Below are positions 47,673-58,800 of a stretch of DNA of 64,000 nucleotides, one piece after another. The stretch is taken from assembly GCA_023078555.1 (NCBI GenBank), contig CM041198.1, forward strand, positions 4,263,354-4,327,353, in the 5' to 3' direction. The position numbers and the translations under genes were made by a program. The first letter of the stretch is position 1. Every line of letters starts with the position of its first letter. The stretch is from Ulva prolifera. Lineage: Eukaryota > Chlorophyta > Ulvophyceae > Ulvales > Ulvaceae. The notes below the pieces were generated by a model that was given only the letters and a program-made list of their open reading frames with translations, did not search any database and was not told the origin of the DNA.

Positions 47673-50189
47673 ATGGCATCACTTCAGCTGGCTTTGGCAA
47701 GCCTCTTGCTGGCATGCGCCCCGGCTGCAAAAGCCAACACCGTTGCCGTGGGCCCGGCTGCGGCGCCCGCGGCAGCCCAAGTGCCAGCCGCGATCGTGGC
47801 TCCCATGGAAGCCCCGATAGCAGACACCTTCGTGGCCCCCGTGGAGGTTGCTGCCGCGGCCCCTGTCGCTGCTCCAGCAGCGGCCCCGGTTGCGCCTGTG
47901 TCAGCTGTGCCGGCTCCACCGATACGGTCGGGCGGCTCCCCGGAGGTGCGGCCAAACCTCAGCAGCCCCCTCTAGACCAGGGCTCCCACTTGGCGTGCAG
48001 CATCGATGTCACGCTGCCGCCTGTGCCGAGTTGCGGGATCGCGTGTCCACAACCTCTGCTTGAACTCCCAGCTGTGGCTCCACAAGGGTGGGGTCTGCTT
48101 CAGCTCGGCGCTGGTTGCCGCACCTGAAGCTGACGCTGCCAGTCCGATCGATTCCGTGTCTGATCTGCGTCATGGTTCATGCATACGTATCCCGTGAACA
48201 CGTCCACGGGGGTATCGGCGGCGCCGGTCGCGCTGAGGCTGCTCCTGTGCCTGCTGTGCCTGCTGTGCCTGCTGTGCCTGCGCTCCGGGAGCGCTGGGCG
48301 CGATGCGTGTGGCTGCTCAGCGTCGGTGCGCGGCAGCTGTGTGAGACGCAATCGCCTGTGTCTTGGCACCGCAGCCACAGCGTGCGGCACTTCCTGCCCT
48401 ATATTTTTCGTGCATCGCCAGCCCGCACACTCAGCCGTCCGGATGGCCGCGGCAGCACCATGCGCGGTGTCGCAGCTGCCCAGCAGCAGCCGCAGCCACT
48501 GTGTTCCAGTTGGGTATCCACGGCCGTGTGTGCGCGGGGGTCTGACGCCGCCCAGGGATGCTGTGCAGTGGCCGAAGTGCGACTTCTTCTCGGGAAACGA
48601 GTCGCACACCATCCTCGGCATCATGGCCGGCGAGTGGACGCGCAAATTCGGGCCGGCCAACTTCGACCTCATCCTCGAGGTGCGCCGCCGCCTCCGCTCG
48701 AGCGTTGATGAGCTCGCCAGGCTAGTTTCCAGTGCGTACCAGTCATGCTGACCTCAGCACGCTGTGCTCTGGCTAGATGACACTTGAGGAATGCGTGCGT
48801 GGATGGTCGTGGGGGCACTTGCATCGTGTGTGCCTTGGTGGTGACCCTGGCGGCAACGTCGCCATCGCAAACATCTGCATAGCTGCCGGTATCCATCGTC
48901 TGCATCATTCCGCCTGCTGGGGCCGCCACCGCGACCTCCTGGCGTGGTCTGCATCTCAGGCGGCTGCATCTCAGGCGGCTGCATGCCAGCCCACTACTTC
49001 CAATGGCCGCTGAGCACCTGTCGCCGAGGCCGTGCGCATGTGCAGAAAGTGGATGCGTCGACGAAGGCCATCCTGACGGAGTTTGACCTCGGCAAGCCCG
49101 GCCACACGCTCATGGTGCCGCTTAACGAGGGCAAGAACTTCACCGACAGCAAGCTCCGGGACGTCAACACGTTCCTGCAGTTCGGCGTCGTGCCCCAGCT
49201 CCTCACCACCGAGGAGGCCACCTTCGTGCGCCCCTCCCTCTCAACGGCTCAACCTCTGTTTTACTGTCTGTGCACATGTCGCTTGTGCTCGTTGTGCAAC
49301 GGCAGCTGCGCCGCTGCCCGTGCGCATGCGTGCAGAGCCCCCGCTGTGGGACCAGGGGCATAGCTTCGCTTCCGTTTGCGGTGTTCACTTCTGCAACGGT
49401 TGCCCGGACGGACCGGGGTGGGAGGCTATGTTTGACAATGCTGCCAAGAGCAGCTGGGCGGTACAGCACCTGTGGCTCCGCAATGCCACCACCGGGTCGT
49501 CGCAAGCTGAGGTGCCGGGGTGCCGGCCAGCCTTCAGGGGCCGCCATCATGGCGAGATACGGCGACGATGGGCCGACTCATCCGAGGCGTGCATGCGGGC
49601 TGCCCGCTGCTATCCCCTGTGCCCCCTCAGCCGCACAGCGTGCCGCGTGTGCAGATCGTGCGCAACCACCTCATCAACGAGACCATCACCTACTCCGAGC
49701 TGCAGTCCATCACCGAACTCGGCAACACGGCGACCTACAAGTCCCTCGGCCACACCATCTGGGAGTTCACGAACCAGGGCGGCGGCATCAAACTCGTGGA
49801 CACGTACGACATCGGCCAGGGCCGCACGAAGGGCGTCCTCTTCATCCAGGCCGACATCACCAACGCGAAGCAGGGCGAGTGGTGATGCCCTTGCTCCCAC
49901 TGCCTGCTGTCGCTGGCTGATCCTGGAACTCCGGAAAAGTGTCCGACGGCCATGCGGCCACGACCTGTAGGGGTTTCAAGTGCTTGTTGTGATCGGAGGC
50001 CGTCGACCATGTTTGCCTGGACGACTACCTCCGTAACTTTCCATATGGGAATCCCTGTCACTTTGTGTCTGCGGGTGGCTGCTTGCCATTCCTGTCTGCG
50101 AGGCTGCTTTTGCTGTAGCTCCCGGCGAAGAGGGCATCACTTCTGGAAGGCAACGCTGCACAGACAGATCAAGTGGCGTGTGTGTGTGG

Positions 50190-50245
<56 letters not shown>

Positions 50246-50568
50246 ACGGGCGTGCTGTGTGCAGCCCCAACGCAGTCTTCAGCGTCGATGGCTTCATCGC
50301 AACCCCCGAGAACGTGCCCCCGCCTCTGCCGCCGCCGGCACCGGTCGCCCCGGTGCAGGCCCCCACGGCCACTGTGCGAGCACTGCCCGCGAACTTCACC
50401 AACCCGTTTGCGGCCCCATCACCGCCCGCGGCGCCGCTGACTGCGACTCCGCCTGCAGAGGAGGCGGCCGTGGCCGACCAGTCTGCCAGCGCACCGCCCC
50501 ACACCACTGCCGGGCCGCTCGTTGCTCTCGGGGCCATCCTCACCACAGCGGCGTTCCTCTCAGCTTGA
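47673..50568 (+). CDS. Fasciclin-domain (FAS1) secreted protein, copy C
   Basis: Five exons: 47673-47945, 48569-48679, 49046-49225, 49655-49881, 50265-50568 (1,095 nt, 364 residues). Signal peptide MASLQLALASLLLACAPAAK is followed by an Ala/Pro/Val stalk with almost no charge. FAS1 domain: WPKCDFFSGNESHTILGIMA, HTLMVPLNEGKNFTDSKL, IVRNHLINETITYSELQSI, WEFTNQGGGIKLVDTYD, then CPNAVFSVDGFIATPENVPP. A Pro-rich linker and a hydrophobic C-terminus (LVALGAILTTAAFLSA) suggest a GPI anchor. The intron 4 donor GAGTG|GTGATG lies so that retention would give an immediate TGA stop and a soluble, anchor-less protein. Intron 4 also carries a long GT microsatellite. Expected location is the cell surface or wall. 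Confidence 0.88.
50192..50242. repeat. (GT)n microsatellite in intron 4 of FAS1 copy C
   Basis: About 25 uninterrupted GT dinucleotides, with an interrupted GT/G extension back to about 50178. The tract ends 22 nt before the exon 5 acceptor. Confidence 0.95.
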
Positions 50569-52883
50569 CCCTGCAGATGACTCCAATAATCACGGCCAGG
50601 CAGCTGCAGTATGTGAGATGCGTGGCGTTTTGCTTGGCCGGGATGCCGGCTCATGCCCGGATGCCGCACGCAGGCGTCCATGCGCTTCGTGTGTCAGCGT
50701 GCACAGGCTGCCTTGCAATGCTTGAGCGCATGCGCTATCGTGATCAGCAGATGTACGGGGTGAGATGTCAGCGGGGCTCCTGTGCGACGATGCATGCATT
50801 GGGCGGTAATGATCCTCGGCTGGTAGAGGTGCCGTGATCCTGCGGAGTGAGGTGATGCCGCTACCTCACCAACGTCATGCCCGCCCCGTGGCCTCTGACG
50901 ATAGAGGCACACACGCATCCTGCACAACAGATGACACTGCCAGCACGTGTTTCGCGAGCGGCGCCATGCTGCGGGCCTCGCAGCCTCCACCTGGCATGCT
51001 GCTCCAGTTGCGTCTTGCCATGTGGGTGCTCGCGAATGACTGCAAGGACTGGGGGCGCAAATGGGTACGGGGCTGGGTAACGGCAACAGATAATTGACAA
51101 GCTATTGTCATTGATAGGAGGCGATCTTCATGGCTTGTTGGCCGCTGCATGGTGTACGGTGCATCAGTGTGTACACTCTCTAGCGGAGCATAGATATCTT
51201 GCAGCAGTGCCGTGTCCGATATATACGATGTGAGGTGCCTACGATGTGAATAATGATGGTCCAGAGGTGTGTACAGTGTAACATGCCTCCAGCTTGTGAT
51301 GGACTCTGCCGCGAGGCAGGCATGCGAGGCCTGCTGCAATGCTGCATGTTACCAACACATGTCAACCCTGATTTATGACTATCGTGAACCGGCTTGCGGG
51401 CAAAGTGTGATATAAGTGAATCCTGACGTGAGTAGGTTACAATGAATTACTCACAACAAGCATGGTGGCCACTGGCCAGGACTTTCGAGTCGTGATCAGT
51501 ATCCCTCTGTTGCAGTAGTCAAGCCTGTGTGTTCAATTATTCAGTCCTTGACAGAGGGCTTGTGCTGTATGGAGGGAGTAGTTGTCCATACGGAACTAGA
51601 ATTTTGTGTGTTTATTCCACAGCCCTATCTTGGGATATAAACAGGCATGCTGAAGTCTAGATCTTCGAATTGTACATGCATCTCTTTCTTCTTTCAGGTA
51701 CGTTCCCGTTTGCTACCGCCTGGTCCCCTCTGAATCTTGCTCACAGCGTGATATTACACAACACTGTGTGACTGAAGCCTCCGCTGCTGGTGCACCGCCA
51801 CCTTACCTCGATACCAGCAGCGCTGTTGTGTGCCAGCCAGGCACACCTCCCAATGTTTCTGAGCACGATACATGGTGACCTGCGAATCTTGACTCGGAAT
51901 CCCATGCTCAATCGCTCATGTACATTTGACCCTTCCTCCGTCATCTCACGAGTGGGGCATACATGTGTCTGCGGACGGCACAACCTCTCCTGCAGGCGCG
52001 CCCTGCGCAAGAAAACATACATCTTCAACACGAAACCACACGTATGATGTAAGAGCCTGCCCCCCTTCTGCAGCTTCAATGTGAAACATACAGTTGTGAT
52101 GTGGCGGCGTTGCTCACGCTTTGATACCCTTTTGGTGCATGCAGTGTGGTATACAGGGCAGACTCATTTCCACAGGCCTGGGAGACTCATGGTGGACTTT
52201 TCTGGGCACCACCTAGCTCCACTTATCTACAAGAACGCCAGCTTATTGAACATTTGAACGAGGAACCAGCGGCAACTACTATCCCTTCAGTGACAGGGGC
52301 GTTCAAAACGGTGGTCTGTGGATTATTCCTACTTGAAGGCACCTATCTGCAGGTGCACTGGCCATCGGGCATCCGTGCCACGGCAGCCTGCGACACGCGG
52401 CCTCTCACATCAGCACCTGGCTGCTGCAGGGCACAGCAACCTCAGCAGGTCGTTCCTCTAAAGCGCCCCAGACATGCCCGGAGGATCACCGGGGAACAAC
52501 ATTTGATCGCTCCACCAGCATCGATACTATCTGTACACCTCAATCCGCCTTGCTGTAGGCAGCCAGCCAAACGCTGGGCAGGAGGTTCACCATCCTGGGC
52601 TGCTTCATCAAGGGCCGCTGGGCATGCAGCACCCCAACAAAATCACATCTGGCTCCGCCAGAGCAAACACATGACATCGCACTCCTACTTCACGCGCTGC
52701 TCTCATTCGTGCACCAGCGTTTGTCATACATCTCACCTCATTCTGTAAAGCACTGGCGTGCTGCTCCCAACAAAATGGGCTCGGCAGCAGGGGTCAGCTG
52801 CGTACAATGAACCTTACCATGGGTTCCCGGCCGGGAGGGTGCTCAAAAAGCCGGCCGGCGAGTTAGGGCGACGGCCTGACAAG
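50569..52883. other. Convergent intergenic region
   Basis: 2.3 kb between FAS1 copy C (+) and the large membrane protein gene (-). TGTAA at 51277-51281 (plus) could end the FAS1 C mRNA. A minus-strand TGTAA at 51437-51441 is the nearest candidate for the other gene, giving a very long 3'UTR. No gene is supported. Confidence 0.4.
51277..51281 (+). terminator. Possible polyadenylation signal of FAS1 copy C
   Basis: TGTAA 709 nt after the stop codon. Confidence 0.3.
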
Positions 52884-55800
52884 CTACTGTTGCCCGTCTG
52901 CATCGGACTCCTCCGATGCAACCGCTGCACCGGCGGCGGAGGTGGTGTGCGGCACGTTGGCGGGAAACGGAATGCTGTAACTCGCAGCGTCCGAGCCGAC
53001 CGCAGAAGAGCGGTCCATGCCGACATCTGACACGGAGTTCATCGCAGAGTCTGGCGCGACCGACGACGAGTGCTGCCGGTCTTGACCCTGCACAAGCAAT
53101 ACTGACCTTCAACTGGGTCATCTCACAGGTGATCAGCTCCGAGTTGAGTGAGCAGGGGGGGTGAGACCAAGAGAAGATAATAATTTCTGCCTTGCATGTT
53201 CCAGTCATGTGACAGCCCTACCTAACAGCAGAACAGCCTGATAGCAGACAATGCATCAGCAACCACCTGCCATGCATGAGCAACCACCTGAGAACAGTCA
53301 CCTGCTACGGCCTACTCCCAACCAATGTCTCATGCTGCCACACGTCACACCGATTTGCTCTATGAGGCCTTCCTGCGCGCCACACATCAGATGTGCAGAA
53401 CAGGGATGCACTACAGGAACGCAGAGTGAACAGACAGCTGGCACCGGAAGCTGTCGCAAAGCAAGAGGCCAAGCGCGGAATTCAGGTGATGCTGAGGCTG
53501 CTGCTGCCTGTCCACGTAAATCAATGCAATGGGCCCATGCACGGGGGAGAGGCACACGCGAATAACATCAGCCGGCCGGGCGCACCACAGAAGAAACCGT
53601 GTTGGATCGCCGCGCACTCAGTTGCAGCATGGCGTCCGCGGGCACCGGCGGCTTGGCTGCTGACCCGACAAACGCCCCCGCCGGCAGACTGTTGGTCATT
53701 GAGCGGTCGGTGAGCGGCCGGTCTGTAAGTGGTGTAGGGGGCCCGCGCGAGCCGCTGTACGCAGTCATCGGGGATAGCCCCTCCGTACATGTCCCTGTGG
53801 CCTCAGGGGGCTCCGCCGTGTCGAGGGTTCCGGTGGCTGACAGCGTCGGTACTGCCAGGGCCGGCATCGCAGAAGATGGCACTGCGAGAGTCACCTCGCT
53901 GGCCATGCCGGCGCTGATGTGGCTCGACGAATGGCCGTGCTGCGTGTCACCGGTGCTGGCGGCCGTGCGCTCCGCCCGCTCATCTGGCGCGGGCCCCGAG
54001 GCCGGACGGGCCGTGGGCGTCTCCGCAGGCAAGGGCACTTGCACGGAAGTGCCAGCGCTTGCAGTGCGAGTCGCTGTGGAGGCTTTGCCGACGAGAACCT
54101 TGCTTGCTGCGTCGGACGCGGCAGACGCGGAGGGGGTGGGAGTTCCGCGGCGCGCCTGTAGCCATGCTCGGCCCTCGTGGGCCAAGCAGAAGCCGAGCCG
54201 GGTGAACGCGGCGGCTGCCGCGGCGATCCACAGCAGCGCCAGCGGCAGCGTGCACGCCATCGTTGCGCACCACGCCTCATCGCCACCAGGCGCCTCGACG
54301 ACTGCCCAGACGAGCGCAAAGAAGAGCGCCACGGCCTCCGCCGCAAGCATGACCGCATGGGTCACATGCTGCAGTGGGCAGAAGAAGGCGACGACCACCG
54401 CCTGTGCCAGTGTGGCTATCAGTGCGATCGCGAGGAGCGGCTGTGGCGGCCAGGAAAACACCGGAAGCAGAAACGCGAGGAAGACGGTGCGGAGGGCGTC
54501 GCACACGAGGCCGGAGCCGCCGTAGGGGTCAACGCTGCGCGCTCCGCGATGCTTGAGGCCGGGCCAGCGTGCGCAGCACGCGTGGGCCGCGGAGCGGGGG
54601 GAGGCTGTGCTGAGGGCGCGGCTGCGGCAGCGGCGGTGGGGGAGGTAGTCCACCCAGCGTGGCAGTGCCTGCCCGTTGTCCACGATGTCGACTTGCACAG
54701 CCGAGTCTGCGGCGGTGGAGCGCAGGCCGACACTGGTGGAGGGCGGCGTGTAGGTGTACAGGTGCGCTTTGTTCTCGCGGGGGCAGGGCGACCCGGAGAG
54801 GGGGGGGAGGCTTTCGGGGCCGGCCGCGGCCACAAGCATCGCAGAGCGTTCTGGTCTTAGCGGCGACTGCGGACTGTGCGAGCCGGAGTGCGGCGACCCG
54901 GACTCGGTGCGGACGGCGGAGGGCCGCTGGGCGGCGGCTGCTAGCGAGGACAGCTCTGTCGCGAGCGTGTGTGTCTGTGACGGCGGCTGGGAGCTGCCCC
55001 CATCGCCAGCTAAGGCCCCCGAGTCTACGGGTGTCGGGCGCTGTGCCAGGCAGCTCTTCTCGGTCAGCTGGGACGGCGCCGGGTCGGCTCCGCTCGGGGC
55101 CGTGACCAATGCGCTGTCATCTTCAGAGGACACGTCCTCGAGGCCCTCCGCGACAGCCTCCGGGCGGTAGGTCCGGCGGCCGGGCGCGGGCCATGCTGCA
55201 TCCGGTGCCCCTTCATTCGCCGATGCCGGAGCGGACGAAGGCGCCGGGGCGACGGGCGTGCTCACGGACAGGGTTTCTTTAGGGTTCCAGCGGAAGATGT
55301 CCGCGGCCCGCTTCGAGATGATCGTCGGCGAGTGGCCCGCAACGGGGGACGGCTCCATGATCGGGAACCCGACGTGGTGCATGCGGTAGGGTTCGCTGCC
55401 GAGGTGCATCATCGCTGACAGCACGTCGCCGGTGTCGAGGTGGCCCGGGGGGATCGCCGACAGCGTCTGCACCGTTGAGAGCGACGACTGAGTGGGATTT
55501 GACATGTGGAGGGTGCTGGAGTATGACGCATCCTGTGCGCGGGGCCGCCGGCAGCTTGCCCCGGCACGCAGGTCAGCGGTACGGCCCTCCTCTGGGTAGG
55601 ACGCCCTGCCGCTGTCACTCTCCGGGCCCCTCTGGCCACCCGAGTTCAGGCAGGTCTGCACATGCGGCCCGGGGAAGGGCCCTGCGGCATGCAGGAACAC
55701 GTGTTCAGCTGCCACGGCGCCGTACGCCCGAGACGGCGGCTCCGCGGCGGCCGGCGGCGGGCGTGAGGGCTCCTGCGCCGAGTCGGATGCATCTGAGGCG

Positions 55801-58800
55801 GTGCGCGGGGCCGGCGCCACGGGGGTGTCCCCGGCGTTGGACTGCGACTGCGGCGGGGGGAGCTGGCGGAGGCCTCGCCACTCCTCGCGGGTGAGGATCT
55901 TGACAGCTGCGGCGGTGGAAGCCTCCAGACCGCCAAGCGGACTCGCGGGAGTAGCTGTGGATGCCGTGACGATGGCACGGTCGCTGGTCTCGGTGTGCGC
56001 TGCGAGGGAGTCGTGCAGCGCCAGGCGCGCCAAGTCCGTGCGCGAGCCGCTCTGCACAGGACCACGGCCGTCGGCAAGTCAAAGAGATCCAGACTTGTGG
56101 TAAACAGCACAGCGAAAGCTCGCTTGCCGCATGCAAAGGGCGGCATACATCGCTTGGAGGCATGGGCAGCATATTCAAAGCACGTTTCAGTTGGCGGAAT
56201 TGGTTGATGAAACGCAGGTGTCGGGCCATGGGGCGAAGCTATTGTATTTGTGGCGTGCAAATGGGAGTGGGGAGCAGGGCGGCACCTTGGAGGCGTCGCT
56301 CGGCGAGCACGCGCTGGAAGCGGCAGCGACGGAGGGCAGGGTGGTGTTGGCGGAGCCGTGCGCGTGCGAGCGGCCCGTGCCCTCGTTGCCAAGGTACTCC
56401 AGCGTCCACCTGCACATGCATGGCCGTCGCAGCTTGCGCAGCTAGGGGACCCTGGCCATCAAGTACATCACAACAGGAGCATCTGGCCCTAGTAGGTGTG
56501 CCAGGCAACCCTCCTTTCCGGTTCACCTGCGGTGAGGTGAGCACTGATAGCTGTGTGCAGCGCTGAAACACCAAAGCTGCGCGGTCTGATACTTGATTGT
56601 GAAACGGGACAGAGGCGGCGTGACAGGAGCACATGCAGAGGTCACAGGGACGGCCACCGCAACAGTCGCGACAGAGCACAGCAGCATGAGGTGAGGTGAC
56701 TCCAGCCAGGCACACACAGAGCACAGCAGCATGAGGTGAGGTGACTCCAGCCAGGCACACACAGAGCACAGCAGCATGAGGTGAGGTGCCTCCAGCCAGG
56801 CACACACAGAGCACAGCAGCATGAGGTGAGGTGCCTCCAGCCAGGCACACACAGAGAGCCCCCGTGACCCATTCGGACCGGATGGCTCATAAATGCAGCT
56901 GCCTGCACGCTTGGCACCGCGCACAACCTCATTGCCCGGCAGCGAGAGGTGACCGATCACTGCATGACCCAGGCCAATCATACTGGTACGGCAGACACGC
57001 ACGCCAAAGCTGCGTGTTGGCAGAAGAAGAAGCATGCATTGGACACTTCGGTGGGTGCGGGGGGCGCACCAGGAGAAGTGCCGCTCCTCTCGGCCGAGAA
57101 GTGACGCCGAGTCCTTGCCGGGCGCGTGCAGGGCACCGTCCCAGACCCGCCGCGGCTCCAGCGGCAGCGGCTCCGACTCAAACGGCTGATCCGCAGTTGA
57201 CTGCGACCGGGCCCAGTCAGTCCCGTCCCCATCTCCGACAGCCGCCGGGCCGCCTGCGGCCAAGCGATTGCCGATCCGCGGCAGGGACCCCCCCGCCATC
57301 GGCGGCTGAAGCGCCGACATGTCAGGGCTGAACTCCACTTGCTCATCCGCCGTCACCAGCCGTGCCCACGCTTGCGAGTTGCTGCCGCGGCTGAGATCGC
57401 GAGAGAAGCGGGATGGCAGCGCAAAGCTCGCATACGTGGGCGGGAGGTTGTCCGACTCCTCGGGAGCGCGCGACAGGAACGACATCTCGTGCTGCACGCT
57501 TGGGGTTGCCCCTCCGGCGTCGGTGTCGGTATCCCGGCCGGCCGGCGTCGCCACCTCCGGCCCCCCCTCCTCCTCGCCGGACGACTCTGTGTCTGGCCGC
57601 GACAGCGCGGCGGACTCCTCAGGCTGCCCGTCCACGGCATGTGGCGGCGTCCCCGCAGCATGCAGCTTTGCATGCAACGCCGCCGCAATCTCCGCCGCAG
57701 GGGTGCCTCCAGCCACCTCATCTGTGGCCGGCAGCATAAGCGCCTGTGCGAACGTCGTCGCAGGGGGGCTCTGCAGGCGGGCCGCGGACGTCTCTGCCGA
57801 GTCCGGCACCGGTTTTGACGGCGACAGGGTAGGATTCGGTGCCTCAGAGCCCTCCGCCACTCCGCCGGTGCCGCCGCTGGCAGGGTGGAAGTGGCCGTAC
57901 AGGTTCTCGGCTGAGGGGTGACGGTCTGGCGGCAGGAGGAGCCGCGAAGACCAGCCGGGCGCCCGCCCGAATGAGGCGCCCCGGTTGAGCCCCCGTCCGG
58001 GTGAGGCTGGGAGATAGCCTTCGCGCTCGTAGAACTCCTCTCCAGCCAGCGCCGTCTCAAACACGGTGAGGCCAGAGAGGCCGCCGGTGAGGCCAGAGGC
58101 GGGGGTGCTGGGGAGAGCGGTGGTGGGCGGGAGCGCCGACGACGCGACGCTGCCCGGTGGGGACGTGCCGGATGCGGCGGCGGCGGCGACGGCGGCAGCA
58201 GCGGCCGCGGCTGCGCCGACGGGAGCACTGGTGCGTGGCGTGCCGGGCTCCGCGGTGTGCTTGGCAGTGGTGAGGCGCACGATGGTGTCGATGGTCTCGC
58301 TCGCATGGAACGACGGCTCTGCACACAGCGGCGGCGCGGTCGGGAGGTCGCCAAGCGGTGGTCGTGCACACGGGCTGCGGGATGTGCACGATGTGGGCCC
58401 AGAACAGCAGCTGATCGGCAGGAGGACGTAGCGCTGTGTACGCAGGTGTTGGTGCAGCCTGGTCCATGACGGACGAAACCAATTGAGCAAAGGTCAGCAT
58501 GCTGATCGCAGCCGAGCTTCGAGCTAGCACATCCAACGTCGTACCGACGTACTACACCCAATCAAGTCAGACTTGCAAAAGTGTACAGCTGGCACTGAAA
58601 ATGCATGGGCACGACTGCGGGGGGAAGTGCTCGAGAGTCCAGAACAGCGGGAATGGCAGCAGGCACAGCGCAGCAGGCTGAACCCAACGCACACAGGCAC
58701 ACAAAGCGCACCTTGCACAATGTTGGACGCGGGCGACTGCGCGGTGACGTAGATACTGCGCGGCGTGAGGTCGGTGTGCTGCCCCGTGCTCGGGCCGGGC

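Noticed and set aside
53599..54525. 308-codon plus-strand frame, and a 227-codon one at 54177-54860
   Set aside because: Shadows of the long minus-strand exon 53586-56051.
56671..56855. Possible CRISPR-like array
   Set aside because: The 45-bp units are contiguous with no unique spacers and lie in a eukaryotic intron; it is a minisatellite.
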